DNA of 64,000 bases from Saposhnikovia divaricata (Eukaryota > Streptophyta > Magnoliopsida > Apiales > Apiaceae). The DNA is taken from assembly GCA_036435485.1 (NCBI GenBank), contig CM071595.1:104152580-104216579 (forward strand), written 5' to 3'. Of the stretch, positions 1-12,210 are shown piece after piece. How positions within the stretch are numbered: position 1 is the first letter of the stretch; every line of letters starts with the position of its first letter. The translations under genes were made by a program, and so were the position numbers. Below the pieces are notes generated by a model. The model did not search any database. It saw nothing but the letters and a program-made list of their open reading frames with translations, and was not told the DNA's origin.

Positions 1-214
1 ACATTAAACACCTCCCGACATCGCGAGCTTTCATCTTCTAACTTCCCTCTTGAATAATCTTCGCTTTCATGCCCAAATTAAGCCATCTTTTCGACAATTA
101 AGCACGAGGCACTGAAAGATGAAAAACATAACAAATATTAATAAAACAACATTCGAAACTAACAAAAATGCAGAAGAATAAAAGACAAAACGTGTATAAA
201 ATACACGTTATCAG

Positions 215-1605
215 GTGGTCTCTCCCCTTGTTAATCATTCACTACCTCCGGGAGTGCAGATCTCCACCACAGATCTCCCTAGAAGTACGAATCCGGCATA
301 TGGTTTGCCTAATTACCCTCGAATACTCGAGGTGTTGGGCCAAACGGCCATGCCCTATAGATACATGAGTCGTATCACCCTCCTTACATTAGAGGCTTGG
401 GCCCTGATCATGGATATTATGACTACTCTAGTCCTTATACTGATGATTCTTCATCTGAGGGTGACGATCGAGATCAAGCCCTGAGGAGGCGACATCCAAG
501 CAAGGAGCCTGTAAGGCGTACTCGACGAATCCATGATGGACCCCCAATGACAGCTGCTGAGAGAATTTAGGCTTATGAGGCTGAGATTCGAAAACTGAAG
601 GAAGACATAGCAAGAGAGCAACTAGGATAGAATCAGAGTAAGAATCAGAATCGACCTCCTCCAACTTTAGGAGAGATTCCCTTCATTGATTTGGAGAGGT
701 CTTCTAGGAGACGGAAAATGGCTGATGCCCCAACCGGAGGAGCTACGAGGGTGGAAACCCCCAGGGGTGATCCCAAAGACCTGATGCCACTTGGAGACCT
801 TGACGATCCCACACCCCCATTCACTGAGGAGGTGATGAATGCCCATGTCTCCAGGAAGTTTAAGATGCCTACGATAAAGGCATAAGATGGAACGGGAGAT
901 CCCTCAAATCATGTGAGGACGTTCTCAAATGCATTGTTGTTGCAACCCGCTAGCGATGCTCTCAAGTCTAGGGCGTTCCCTCAAACCCTTAAAGGCATGG
1001 CTCAATGATGGTATAGCCGGTTGCCCGCAAACTCGATTGGCTCTTTCAAGGAATTGAGCACGGCTTTCATTAATCAATTCGTTAGTGGAAAAGTCCATGA
1101 GAAAAGCTCTGCATATCTTATGTAAGTGAAATAAGGAAAGAATGAGAACCTAAGGGATTTTCTCAAACGCTTCATCAAGGAGACTTTGAATGTCCCTGAT
1201 CTGGAAAATAAAGTAGCTATGATAGCCTTGGAGAATGGAACGACGAACACCTTCTTTCAGATGTTGTTGGTAAAACATCCCCCTGAGAGCATGACTGAGC
1301 TCCAAAAAAGGGCAAGCAAATACATAAAGGCTGAGGAAAGCATGAGGAAAACAGAGGTCTCTACCGAAAGTGGTGAAAACGGGAACTCTAGGAAGCGAAA
1401 GACAGAGCAGGAGTATGATGCTAGGGACAAGTATCCCCGAACTAGCAAGGACTCCGACTCTGCTCTAGGATCGAGGTTTGCTGAGTATGCAAGATTGAAC
1501 ACTCCGAGGAGTCAAATCTTGTTGGATATTGAGAAGGATAAGGATTTTCGATGGCTGAAGCCACTCAAGGGTGATCCCTCAAAGAGAAACAAGAATCAGT
1601 ATTGA
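215..1605 (+). pseudogene. Tat-like gag, broken by several stops
   Basis: Gag remnant, the structural capsid-forming part of a Ty3/gypsy polyprotein. N-terminal gag-like text (YPRILEVLGQTAMPYRYMSR) starts near 310. The core gag domain runs from about 830 (HVSRKFKMPTIKA) through WYSRLPANSIGSFKELSTAF (about 1015-1075) to KYIKAEESMRKT (about 1318-1353). It ends in a basic, charged tail. In-frame stops include TAG at about 568, TAA at 883, TGA at about 1007 and TAA at about 1132, so no full-length gag can be made. Assignment rests on recognised family motifs; exact ends are approximate. Confidence 0.75.
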
Positions 1606-2409
1606 AGATTCCACAAGGATATGGGGCATGACACTGATGATTGCAAGCAACTCAAAGATGAGATCGAGTTCTTGATCCATAGAGGGAAACTTAGTCACTT
1701 CACCAAGGGTGAAGATCGTGGTAATCAAAGAAGAGACTATGATAGGAGCGACGATGATCGAGGTCGCAACCCACAACCCCGAGGGCCAGTAATCAACATG
1801 AACTCAGGAGGCCCGATCGCGGCCAGGACAACAAAGAACTCTCGGAAGGCTTATGCCCGAGAGGTGATGCATATTGTCAGAGAGGCACCAAAGCGTGCAA
1901 GAACTGAGGTAATAATCGAATTTGATGATTCAGATATTGAAGGTGTGAAGTTCCCCCACGACGACCCGTTGGTCATAACTCCTATGATTGGAAACTCAGA
2001 GGTGAAGCGAGTCTTGATAGACAATGGAGCTTCCATCGACATTCTGTTTCATGATGCGTTTGTGAAGATGGGGTACAATGATTCTCAGTTGACCCCCAAT
2101 AACATGCCTATATATGGATTTAATGGAGTAGAATCCAAAATTGAGGGAACTATTCAGTTGCCCGTCACGATCGGACAGAAGCCAATGGAGGCCATGCAGA
2201 TGCTGAACTTTTTGGTTATCAAAGCATCTTCTACTTACAATGTCATCCTTGGGAGGACTGGACTTCACGCTTTTAAGCCTGTGGCCTCAACCTATCACAT
2301 GAAGATCAAGTTTCCAACCAGGAATGGTGTACGAGAACAAAAACGTGATCAGAAAATGGCTAGGAGCTGCTATGTAGCTGCGTTAAGGCCTGATAGAGTC
2401 GGGGGGTAG
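1606..2409 (+). pseudogene. Tat-like gag C-terminus and aspartic protease
   Basis: This continues the gag reading frame after a TGA at 1603-1605, where the first cysteine of the expected CX2HX4HX4C knuckle should be; what remains is RFHKDMGHDTDDC. A charged linker follows, then a retroviral-type aspartic protease: VLIDNGASIDILF (about 2012-2050) carries the active-site D in DNGAS in place of the usual DTG/DSG, and VILGRTGLHAF (about 2243-2275) is the flap-distal ILG motif. The open frame is 262 residues, the longest in this relic. It stops at 2407-2409 inside the linker that normally leads to RT, and RT is missing here. Confidence 0.75.
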
Positions 2410-2730
2410 GTCCTTCCGATTGAAGACGTGGATGTCCACAGTGATAAGGAAGACCGAGAAAGGCCAGCAGAGGACACCACACATAAGCCTCGGATAGCCA
2501 TTATGGCTAAGGCGTCAACTTACTTCATGGTTGAATGTACCATTGGCAACCAAGAAGTCGGGGGGTAGGAGATAGTACCCCAAGCAAGAAGTGAACTTCA
2601 GAATAAGAATGAGGAGACCAGAAGGAGTAATGGGTGCGCTATTTTGATGGAGCATCAAAAACAAAATCAAGCAATGCAGGCCTAGTCTTGCAAAGCCCCG
2701 ATGGGTTCAAACTATCTTAGTAGGACTTAG
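2410..2730 (+). pseudogene. Linker and second RNase H fragment (first copy)
   Basis: Directly after the protease, with no RT between, the text jumps to the linker FMVECTIGNQEVGG and then to WVRYFDGASKTKSSNAGLVLQSPDG, the start of the second (archaeal-type) RNase H of Tat elements. The segment 2531-2570 recurs almost unchanged at 5010-5049, where the same RNase H start follows. The RT of this copy has therefore been deleted, or two element pieces have been joined. Stops are present. Confidence 0.6.
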
Positions 2731-4140
2731 CTTCATATTTATCTAGTAGAAGTAGAAATAAGGTTTGATGAAACCATTGCAGAGCATGTTGCTCCGAGTA
2801 GGACAGTAGTACTCTATGTAAGGGTTGAACCCATTTCAAGTTATTAATGCAAGTTTGCTTTTCGTTCTATGATTTTATTTATGTGCCAAGCACCTGATGT
2901 GTGTAAGTCAAAGACGACCAACCGAAAATAAAAGAATACACGAATGGAAATAAACAAACACATAAATAAAAACCCTGAAGGGCCGAGAGTTAGGTTACAG
3001 TACAACCAAATAAGAGTTTAAGTCCTTGAAGGACCCTGGATAAATGACAAGCTGATTAAAAAGCCACATCTGGAAATCAAAGCCATGCAAGGCTGTGGAG
3101 GCTAAGGACTAGCTACTCTTCAATATTCAATTTTTAAGCACGTGGGTTGAGAATCCAAGGATGAAGACCAACAGAGAACATTGCATTCCAGTCCTAAGAT
3201 TAAGGGATATAAGAATATCCTTGAACAAGGATTAAGAAGTTCAAGCAAGTTTTTGTCTCAGAAGTTTAAAAGGCAAGAAGCCCACGGGATTGTATTTCTC
3301 GAAATCTAAATTGAAGAATCAACCTTAGATCCTTGACCTAGAATCAAGAAAAACGAGAAGCAAAGATTGGTTTGAAAACCCTGAAATCAGAACAAAGGTT
3401 TGAGACAAGCCATGAAAGACATGAAGTCAAATAAGGGATCCTAGAGAACTTTAGTTTGACATCAATCCAAAAGAATGGTTGTGAATACTTGGTAGTCGAC
3501 ATCTGAACACCAACGTTGAACATGTGAACATCAACCTCGAATCCTAGGTGGAAAAACACGGGATATTAGCCATGAAGGCCAAACTTGACGGGGTCATGAA
3601 CCTCCAATCAAGATCCAAAGGTTGAAACTTCAAGTCAAAACTTGAAAACTAATATGAAGTTTTGGATTCTCGATCCAGATCGCCAACGTTGAACATCTGA
3701 ACACCAGCGTTGAACACTTGAATATCAACCTTGAAATGGAGATTGAAAACCTCCTAGGGAAGGTTCAAGACCTCATGGAGCCAACCAAAAGCCAATAAGG
3801 CCTTCAGCCGACCAGAGGCTCTAGAGGGGCTTCAGCCGACCAGAAACCTTCTGGTCTTGGACCGGCAGCTCTGATTGATGTTTTGGTGGTTTAAAACACC
3901 CAAAACTTGGCTTGAAACCATGTGATGGTAGTCCAATATGCCCTCTTTCATTAAAATCCAAACTTCAAGGTTAGAGTTTAAAAAACTTCCTTGATTTGAA
4001 AACCCTTGATTTCGAACATCGACGTTCAACACTCGAACAGCCCCAAGGCCGAGCACATGCCAACCGAGAGGCCGCAGGAACCAAGACAAACATTATAGCC
4101 ATGACGGCCAACCAAGCTTAGAAAGGTTATTTTAAAAACT
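2731..4140 (+). other. Non-coding stretch inside the Tat relic
   Basis: About 1.4 kb with no supportable gene. It contains scattered, imperfect short repeats built on CATCTGAACACCAACGTTGA (about 3497-3545, 3680-3735 and 4013-4045) and many GAAATC/AACCTTGA-like words. It resembles the repetitive untranslated regions of Tat elements, but this is an inference from position. Confidence 0.45.
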
Positions 4141-4145
4141 CTAGG

Positions 4146-4840
4146 TTGACGTCAACCCAAGATGAAGAGTCTACAAGAGCCATTTACCAAAGGCTAATAA
4201 GCAAGATTTTTGCACACTTGACAGGGAAGACCATGGAGGTCTACGTGGATGACATGTTAGACAAGAGACTATTCAAGGCATACCATATTAAGAACCTCAG
4301 AGAGGCATTTGAAGTGCTAAGGCACCACAAGATGATGTTAAATCCAGCCAAGTGTACTTCTGGCGTGGGATCTGGAAAATTTTTGGGTCTGATAGTTTCG
4401 AAGCGAGGCACAGAAGCCAACCCTGATAAGATCAAGGCAATCCTAGATATGGAATCACCACGTTCCATAAAGGGCGTATAGACATTGACTGGAAGAATTA
4501 CAGCCTTAGGAAGATTCATCTCCAAGTCTGGAAACAAGTGTTTGGCTTTCTTTCAAACATCAAAGAAAGTAAAGGATTTTGAGTGGACTACGGAAATCCA
4601 AGAGGCCTTTGAGCAACTGAAGCCCAGTTGTTGGCCAAATCTAGTCCCGGAGAGACCCTTTATTTATACTTGGCGATATCTAAGCAAGCATTGAGCGTTG
4701 TGCTCATTAAAGAAAAAACTAAGGTTCGGAAACCCATCTACTATGTTAGCAAGGTGCTCCATGAAGCCGAATTGAACTACTGCGCTATAAAGAAGTTTGC
4801 TTTAACCATGACCATGGCCTCAAGAAAATTAAGACCTTAA
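4146..4840 (+). pseudogene. Tat-like reverse transcriptase and RNase H fragment
   Basis: RT C-terminal half joined to RNase H. The text RLISKIFAHLTGKTMEVYVDDML contains the catalytic YVDD box (4242-4253). LNPAKCTSG and GKFLGLIVSKRG follow, then the thumb/connection segment TLTGRITALGRFISKSG. A TAG at about 4479 and later frame changes break it. The first RNase H appears from about 4660 (LYLAISKQALSVVLIKE) to ASRKLRP*. The N-terminal half of RT is absent. It belongs to the same relic as the gag-protease upstream, but the intervening non-coding DNA and the missing RT half show rearrangement. Confidence 0.75.
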
Positions 4841-5431
4841 TTTTAGTCACAAAAAATCGAAGTCTTGACAGACCAACCATTGAGAAACATCATGCACAAC
4901 CCGAAGGCTAGTGGGAGATTGATTATATGGGCAATAAAACTCGGATAATTTGATATCGCGTACAATCCTCGAATTGCAATTAAGCCACAAGCACTTGCTG
5001 ACTTCGTGGTTGAATGTACCATTGACAACCAAGAAGTCGGGGGGTAGGAAGGCACAACACCCTAGCAAGGGCAAGATGAGACACCCCAAGAGGGAGAGAA
5101 AGATGAAGTTCAGAAGGAATATTGGGTGACCCTAGCAAGGGCAAGATGAGACACTCCAAGAGGGAGAGAAAGATGAAGTTCAGAAGGAATATTGGGTGAC
5201 CTATTTTGATGGGGCATCAAAAACAAAAACAAGTGGAGCTCGTTTAGTTCTACTGACCATTGATAGCTCACGATTGAATATGCCTTGAAGTTGAATTTAT
5301 GAACGACCAATAACGAGGTAGAGTATGAAGCCTTAATAGCCGGACTAGGCTTGGCTCTAGCCATGAGGGCCAAAAAATCTTAAAGTCTGTGGAGACTCAA
5401 GGCTGGTGATAGCCCAAGAGAATGGAGATTT
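4841..5431 (+). pseudogene. RNase H end, linker and second RNase H (second copy)
   Basis: The reading continues as IEVLTDQPLRNIMHNPKASG and QALADFVVECTIDNQEVGG (to about 5048). After a tandem duplication, the second RNase H begins with YWVTYFDGASKTKTSGARLV (about 5193-5255) and runs with stops to the Athila-like insertion at 5437, which cuts it. The missing remainder resumes at 19076. Confidence 0.65.
5061..5200 (+). repeat. 70-bp tandem duplication, two copies
   Basis: Positions 5061-5130 and 5131-5200 are nearly identical, both starting CCTAGCAAGGGCAAGATGAG. The duplication lies in the linker before the second RNase H of the Tat relic. Confidence 0.9.
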
Positions 5432-5436
5432 TGAAG
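5432..5436. other. Target-site duplication TGAAG, left copy
   Basis: TGAAG occurs immediately before the 5' LTR and again at 19071-19075 immediately after the 3' LTR. A 5-bp duplication is the normal signature of LTR-retrotransposon integration and proves that both LTRs belong to one insertion. Confidence 0.92.
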
Positions 5437-7408
5437 TGATAAGTGCATATTTTTGCATATTTTTATTACCTATTTATTGCTTGAACTCGTATTTTAATAA
5501 TTTATTTTGTTGCATTTCAGGAAATTCGTAAATAAATAAAGAAATGGCAAAATAAAGAAATAAAGAGCAAGGAAGGGAAAAAGAGGAAGAAAAAGGACCA
5601 AAAAATGAAAGAAGGAAAAGAATTAGGAGCTTGGAGCAAAAGGAATATTTCAAGACAAGTGGAAGGTGAAGATCATCCCAACACACTACATAAGTGTATG
5701 GCCAAGATCAACTCTTCAAAGCTTAAGGGGGAAGGAAACAAATAGATGGCTAGGATTTCACCACCACACACCACAAATGTATGGTGGGGATTTACCCAAC
5801 ACCCCCTTAACCCTAATTCCTATCCTATAAATATCCCCTCACCCCCCTTGTATTTAGTAACTTAGATTTTAGGGTAGATTTAATTTCTTGTATTTTTTTT
5901 AGTTTCAAATCTTGTAAACACTCTTTTTAATTTTAATGCAATTTCGTTTCCTTTAATTTCTCGTCTTGCTCTTTCGTTATTGTTGCCTTGTTTTGTTATT
6001 TTCGTAAATTCGTTGCTAACCACTTGGGATTGAAAATAACGAAACTTGAATTTCTTGCTCCTAGTTAATAATTTCAATTTCGCCCCTTTAAATCTCAATT
6101 TCATTGTGGGTTTTATAATTGTTAATTACAGATCTAATTTTTTTATGCGCTATGTGTTATTGTAAAAATAAAAAAATAAATAAATAATTGAATTTAGCTT
6201 TATAAAATTTCTTTACGAATTTTTTTTTGCTTTTATTTCTCTGTTTATTTGTTTTTATTCGAAGCATTTTATTCCCCAGCTTTTGTTTTTCTCTCTTCAC
6301 ACACACAAATCCTCTGTTTTATTTCACAAAACCCCAAAACCCAGCCTCTCCTCCTTTCTCCTCCCCTTCTTCGACTTCCCCGTTCTTCTTTTCATCCAAT
6401 CATCAAACACCCTCTCCAACTTAGTTCTTTGTCCTCGTTAAGACTATAAATAACAAACAATTCCCCTGCTTTGTTGTTTAATTTCGAAAAGTCTTTCCCC
6501 TTACTTCGTAATTTAGTCCTTGGTTGGTTTTAATTTGTGCTTCGAGTTTCTCTGTTATGTGCTGTCTGCGTTTTTCTCGTTGCTATTTTGCTCTTTACTT
6601 AGTTGTTTTGTCGAGTCTGCGAATTTGCTGGATGTTTAAGTCTCATTGTTATTTGCTGGGTTTTGTAAATTTATTTACTGGGTATTGTAAATTTGCTGCT
6701 GGGTATTGTCGAGTCTGAGTTCTGCGAATTGGGTTTGTAGTCTGAGTGTTATCTGAGTTTATCATCGAGTCTGTGTGCTGAGTCCACTCGGTGTTCCTGC
6801 GAGTTATGTCGTTGAGTGTTTTCATTTTTGTTTTCGTCATTCAAAGTCTTATTTGTTTGTAAATCAATTCTTGTTGCTGTTTGCGTCTGAAATACGGTGT
6901 TTGTCTGATTTCTTTCCGTAGCTGGTTTGCGAGTTCGTCGAGTAGTCAACTATCTTATTCTTGTTGGTTGAGCTTGTTGTCAATTATTTATTCTTTGCAA
7001 TTTGTTTAAGTTTTTGGCTAAATTCTTGATTTGGATTTAAATGGCTAGTTATATTTACAAAGTCCTCATGTCGAATTTTCCTAAAAATTTCATGTAAATA
7101 AAAATTAGTTAAATTCGAGTTTTTCACTTTTAATAATTTTTAGAAAAATTTAGTTTTTGTTTCTTTTCAATTTTAATTAATTAGTGTAGAAATAGAATAA
7201 TAATTTTAATTTGCTCTGAAAAGTAGTTTAAATTTTAGGAATGAATTAGTTAAATCAAAATTCTCGAAAAACCAAAATTGTCCATTTTCGATTAAATTCA
7301 AAATTAAGGATTGCGAAAATAAAATAGTCTCTCCGGAACGAATCTAAATTTACTAAAACGAGATTGTGCATTTGCAATCATTTTTAAATAATTTTTTTTA
7401 GCACATCA
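5437..7408 (+). repeat. 5' LTR of Athila-like element 1
   Basis: Begins TGATAAGTGCATATTTTTGC and ends AGCACATCA (TG...CA). It aligns over its length with 17118-19070, with small indels. The first several hundred bases are also shared with the LTRs of element 2. The middle, near 6450-6960, is T-rich and G/T-skewed with many GAGTCTG words; it only looks like coding sequence. Confidence 0.95.
5826..5833 (+). promoter_or_regulatory. LTR TATA box
   Basis: TATAAATA lies about 390 bp into the LTR, preceded by a C-rich tract (ACACCCCCTTAACCC). The same block recurs in the other three LTRs at 17508, 49098 and 62859. It is the likely Pol II promoter that sets the U3/R boundary shortly downstream. Confidence 0.65.
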
Positions 7409-7414
7409 AGTTTT

Positions 7415-7432
7415 TGGCGCCGCTGCCGGGGA
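7415..7432 (+). promoter_or_regulatory. Primer binding site, tRNA-Asp type
   Basis: TGGCGCCGCTGCCGGGGA lies 6 bases after the LTR. Its complement differs by one base from the 3' end of plant tRNA-Asp (ending CCCCGGCAACGGCGCCA), the primer type described for Athila and Tat elements. Element 2 has the identical site. Confidence 0.85.
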
Positions 7433-8403
7433 CTAATTATTTTTCGCACCTTAGTTTTTAATTTTTTGGATTAGCTCTTTTCTCACCCTTTTTCGTGTTT
7501 GCATTTTTTTCGAGGAATTTGGAGGAAAATTCGGGAAACTTGGATTAAAGCGGAAGAATTTTCTCGGAATTTCGGAAGCTTTGCTTAGGTAACCCCTATC
7601 TCTCTCCTCTTTCGTGTTTTTTTTATTCCTTATTTAGAAAATCACAAAAAAATAAAAAATCACAAAAATCACAAAAAAAATTGAAAATTTAAAATCCAAA
7701 AAAATTAGTTAGAAATTACATAATTGTTGCATCATGCATTTAATCACTTAGGGCACATCATCTAGATTTTTATTTTTTTGTTTTTAATTTTTCGTACCAT
7801 ATAATTGTGGTGATCGCTGGAGGACCCCAAGGTACGTTAAATTCTTTATTTTCTTTAGTCAGAGCACGTAGTTAAGCATCCATAAATGTTTATAGTTTTT
7901 ATACCTCTTTGTTTGTTGAATCATTTTGTAAATAAATCTTAAGGGCAAAACCTCTCAAAAGATAAGGGAAGGGATTTCATCACTCTTTCCTTAGCCCAAA
8001 AACAATAAATCTTTCATTTTGCATACCTATCCTTTAATAAAATTGAATTAGACATTGACCCTAGGAATCTCGCGCTCATTTAGGAAGGTGCTTAAGAAAC
8101 GAAGTAATCTTTAATTATTCCAACTTTTTGGTGTCTAGGCAAGCGAAAGCTTACCTGGCCAATTAAGATTTGGTGTCTAGGCTGGTGTTTAGCCTCTTGG
8201 CAATGCTTGCACCTACCTGGCCAAATCGGTCCGAATAAATATTGATTTACCTAGTTTTTGGTAGCCCTTAAAGTTAGGAGCAAGGTCTAGTTCAATTTTT
8301 AGGAAACCCTAGATATAGGATTTTTCTTTTGATTTTTCACCCTTTTTTGTTTGTGTGTTTAATTTTTTTCGCACTTATTTGCTACGTGGTGAATTCATTA
8401 TTT
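7433..8403 (+). other. Untranslated leader of Athila-like element 1
   Basis: No gene. It holds A-rich runs, the words TGGTGTCTAGGC / TGGCCAA near 8130-8225, and GATCGCTGGAGGACCCCAAG near 7812. All of these recur in the leader of element 2 (50928-51872), so this is a conserved family leader. Confidence 0.7.
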
Positions 8404-10889
8404 ATGCGACCTACATGGCTTAGGGATAATTCGTCAAGGCTAGTTAGAACGATTGTGATTCCTTCTTCTCCCGAGCCCGAGCCCGTAGAACTTCCGATAT
8501 TAACCATGTCTGTTCCTCTACGAAATCGTTGTTACCCTGCCCGTTCGGCCCAACCCTCTTGCATCTCCCTACCTCCCGTAAATGGTAACAATTTCGAAAT
8601 CAAAGGTCATCAAATTAGCATGTTACCTAATTTTCACGGGAGTGACGGTGAGGATCTTTATCTTTTTCTACAAGAATTTGAAGAGGTTTGTGCATTGCAA
8701 AAACTCCAACAACTTTCCGAGGACTCCATACGGCTTAGACTAATAAACTTTGCCCTTAAAGATAATGGAAAAAAGTGGTTGTATAGTTTACCCGTCAATT
8801 CAATTTCCACTTGGGAGGGTTTCATAGTCATCTTTCTTAAAAAATTCTTTCCAAGTCACAAGACTACGAAACTCACGAATGAGATTAATCAATTTCGTCA
8901 AAAACACAACGAACCATTTTGGACGTGTTTTGACCGTTTTAAAAATCTTCTATCTCAATGTCCCCACCATGGAATCGAAAAATGGAGGCTCTGTAAGCTT
9001 GTGTACGAGGCCCTAGATAATTCAACAACCGCGTTGTTGGAATCTATGTGCCAAGGGAAATTCATGGAGAAAGACGAGGATGAGGGTTGGGCATTCTTTG
9101 AAGAGTTCGCGGAAAAGACTATGTTATGGGAATCGACTAGGGAGCCCACTAGAGAACCCGAGAAACCGAACGATTCAATAGCTACCATGCATCAAAAGGG
9201 TTTACATCAAGTTGGTAACTCTATCGCGACCGAGGCTAAATTAGCCACCCTCACTCAACGTTTAGAAGCTTTAGAAACCAACGGGTCCTCCTCCCAAGTA
9301 TCCATGTGCTCGAATTATAACTCAACCAATCAAGGGATACAAAGTCCTCAAGATTTTCAACAAGTCAACGTGATGTTCCAATCGGGTCTTCGAAATGATC
9401 CTTATTCTCCCACTTATAACCCCGGTTGGAAAAATCACTCGAACTTTTCTTGGAATCAAGTCAGGGTCAACAATCTCAACCTCCTCAATTCCAATCTCAA
9501 CCTCCGGTTTTTAATAAACCTCACTCAAATTCGTTTTCACATCAAAATCATGCTCCTTATCCGACTCAAGCTCCCTCCCACCCTCCCGGCTTTTCTGAGT
9601 CGGATAAGCGACTTACTTCGTTAGAAAAGAGTTTCGATGCACTTCTCAAAACCACCACTAATTTGGCTCATTCGCAACAAACTTTCATGCAAACCATGAC
9701 TCTAGATAGGCAAATCATAAATGCTAGCACCCAAGCCATATCTAAGTTAGAGGTTCAAGTGAGCCAATTAGCTAATACCATCCATGAGCGTGAGAAAAAC
9801 AAGCTTCCGAGTCAAACTCATGTCAATCCTAAGTTTTCTCTCAATCAACGCCCTTATGAGAGTGTGAATGCCATCATCTCTTTAAGATCGGGAAATCGAG
9901 TTGATAACCGAGTAGGAGTCGAGTCCCCCGAAGAGGAAAAGTCAAACGTTGAACCGACCCCTCTTCTCGATCTTTCAAATCAAACTCCAATTCCCGCATC
10001 ATCACCTCCTTCTAGCAAACCATCTTCTTCGAATAGAACAACCTCGGAACCTGTTCCAGAAGGACGAATCTTTAAATCGAAGGCTCCTTACCCACAACGC
10101 CTCATCTCTCCTAAACAAACGGCCCAAATGGAGAAAATTCTAGAAGTATTCAAACAAGTCAAGATAAACATTCCTCTTTTAGACGTAATTCAACAAGTTC
10201 CCTCCTATGCGAAATGTCCTAAAGAGTTGTATACTCATAAACGAACCACCCAAGTCCCTAAGAAAGCCTTCCTAACGTCCCAAGTGAGCTCAATTCTTTC
10301 TAACCAAATTCCCGTGAAGTACAAGGACCCCGGTTGTCCAACTATTTCATGTGTCATAGGTAATACTTTCGTGGACAAGGCTTTACTTGACTTAGGTGCT
10401 AGTGTGAACTTGCTTCCATTTTACGTTTATCAAGCCCTAGGTTTAGGCGATCTCAAAAAGACCAATATGACACTTCAACTTGTCGATCGTTCTATAAAAA
10501 TGCCCAAGGGATAAATTGAAGATGTGTTGATTAAAATTGGTGATTTTATCTTCCCGGTTGACTTTGTTGTCCTCGAGACTCAACCTGTCACGAATCCTAA
10601 GAACCAAATCCCGATTATTCTAGGATGACCTTTTCTTGCTACATGCAATGCCTTGATTAATTGTAGGGATGGTTCAATGAAACTCACTTTCGGGAACATG
10701 ACCATTGATCTTAACATTTTCAATGTCGAAAAAGAACCCAACGAGCTTTTTGAGCAACCAATAGGGGTTAATATGGTCATTAAGTTTGTCACATGGTCTA
10801 GCTTTGAAGATAGTGAAGTTGAGTCTCTTCTAAAAGAAGATTTCAAAGTTAACTATGCGTCTAATAAAGAGCTTCATGAGTCGTTTAGG
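8404..10889 (+). pseudogene. Athila-like gag-protease, disabled
   Basis: Gag plus aspartic protease of an Athila-type polyprotein. The chosen start, MRPTWLRDNSSRL, is the Met conserved with element 2 (51873). Gag core: MLPNFHGSDGEDLYLFLQEF (about 8620-8680) to CPHHGIEKWRLCKLVYEALD and MCQGKFMEKDEDEGW. A frameshift at about 9455-9461 moves the reading to the +3 frame, where SQQTFMQTMTLDRQIINAST continues. Protease: DPGCPTISCVIGNTFVDKALLDLGASVNLLP, with catalytic D in DLGA (about 10391). Stops at 10512-10514 (TAA) and 10626-10628 (TGA, in the ILG-PF motif) end function. The frame continues to DIV at the solo-LTR insertion. Confidence 0.9.
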
Positions 10890-11392
10890 GATATTGTGAC
10901 ACCCCTAGATCCGGGGTCAAGGATCCAGGTCATCACGGTCCAATTTCCGATCAATATTCAAATCTCTTGAGTCTTTTTTTTTAAAATTTTAATACTTATG
11001 CAATTGACCCCACACTAATACACACACACCAGTCATATGCTCATAGAACAACATCCACAATATTAAAAGTTTAGAGTTAAACAGTTATTACAAACCCAGA
11101 ACCTTACTAAGTACATTGTTGAATAATACTTCTACAGGAAGCATTTCAACAACCAAAAGTTTATTACAAACTTACACACTTAATTTACATAAGTCTACTA
11201 AGCCCCTTTCGCTTGTCACTACCTCGGGGATGGTTGCCAGCACTCGCTCAAAAGGTCGCCTTTCCCTTACCCTCTTGCGGGGTGTAGTGCGGAGTATCGG
11301 CATACCTAGCTGTTGTATACATAATAGCAAGAATGAGCTAAAATAGCTCAGCAAGATAAATTCTATCAACTAGCATCAAAGGGAAATAAACC

Positions 11393-11394
<2 letters not shown>

Positions 11395-11436
<42 letters not shown>
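11395..11436. repeat. (TA)n microsatellite
   Basis: Uninterrupted TA repeat of 42 bp inside solo LTR copy 1. Confidence 0.95.
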
Positions 11437-11439
<3 letters not shown>

Positions 11440-12135
11440 GACAAAAACAAATTTCAGTTATTATGGAAAGAATTTTATTTTCATTCAATATATATACACT
11501 TTCCAATTATCTTTGTACGAAAACAAATATATAGTATTATAATATCAGTTTCTCTTCTAATATCATATAATATCAGTTTCTCTTCTTAAATAATATAACA
11601 ATCAATATACCATTTCAGTGTACTTTTCTAAAATAATATGATAAACTTGAACAAATCTTTTGCTATCATCTTCTCATTTCCTTCTTATGCAACAATTATA
11701 TAAATTAATATAAAATCAGTTTCTCTTCATCTGTAACAATAAATCCATCATTTCAGATCATGTTTCTGTTTTCAGTATAAAAATCTGAAAACCATTGTCA
11801 ACACTTTCTTTTCAAAAACATTGGGGATATCTGTTGTCGCCTGATATGTTAGAACGATGATCAGTCGCCTAATCGTACCTGCTCTCTTTTACTACCGGTA
11901 GAAGGAATGAAGATCATCCCTGGAGGAAGGCCACCTGCTAACATCCTCCCTTGGCATCTTCGTGCCGTAATAAAAATAATAAATGCTGGACTGTGTCGCA
12001 CACAGCCCTGACACAGCCACTTACGCAAGTCTGTTGCAATCCCCCTTTTTGTCAATATCATTCCACATTTCCATTTTCTCGCTTTCATTTCCACATATCA
12101 TTCACTCATATCATTTCCATTCTCGCACATTACTT

Positions 12136-12140
<5 letters not shown>

Positions 12141-12210
<70 letters not shown>
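12141..12210. repeat. (AT)n microsatellite
   Basis: Uninterrupted AT repeat of about 70 bp inside solo LTR copy 1. An open frame reading YIYIYI across it is spurious. Confidence 0.95.

Larger units (their letters stand above)
1..5436 (+). mobile_element. Decayed Tat-lineage Ty3/gypsy retrotransposon, left part
   Basis: This is the left portion of an old, rearranged Ty3/gypsy element; its beginning lies off the window. In order it shows gag, a zinc-knuckle remnant, aspartic protease, a fragment of the second RNase H, about 1.4 kb of non-coding DNA, then RT, RNase H and a second RNase H. A second RNase H after the first is characteristic of the Tat/Ogre/Retand group, and the gag motifs HVSRKFKMPTIKA and WYSRLPANSIGSFKEL fit that group. 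Stops and small indels break every domain. The Athila-like element at 5437-19070 splits it, and the reading resumes at 19071. No LTR of its own was recognised. Confidence 0.8.
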
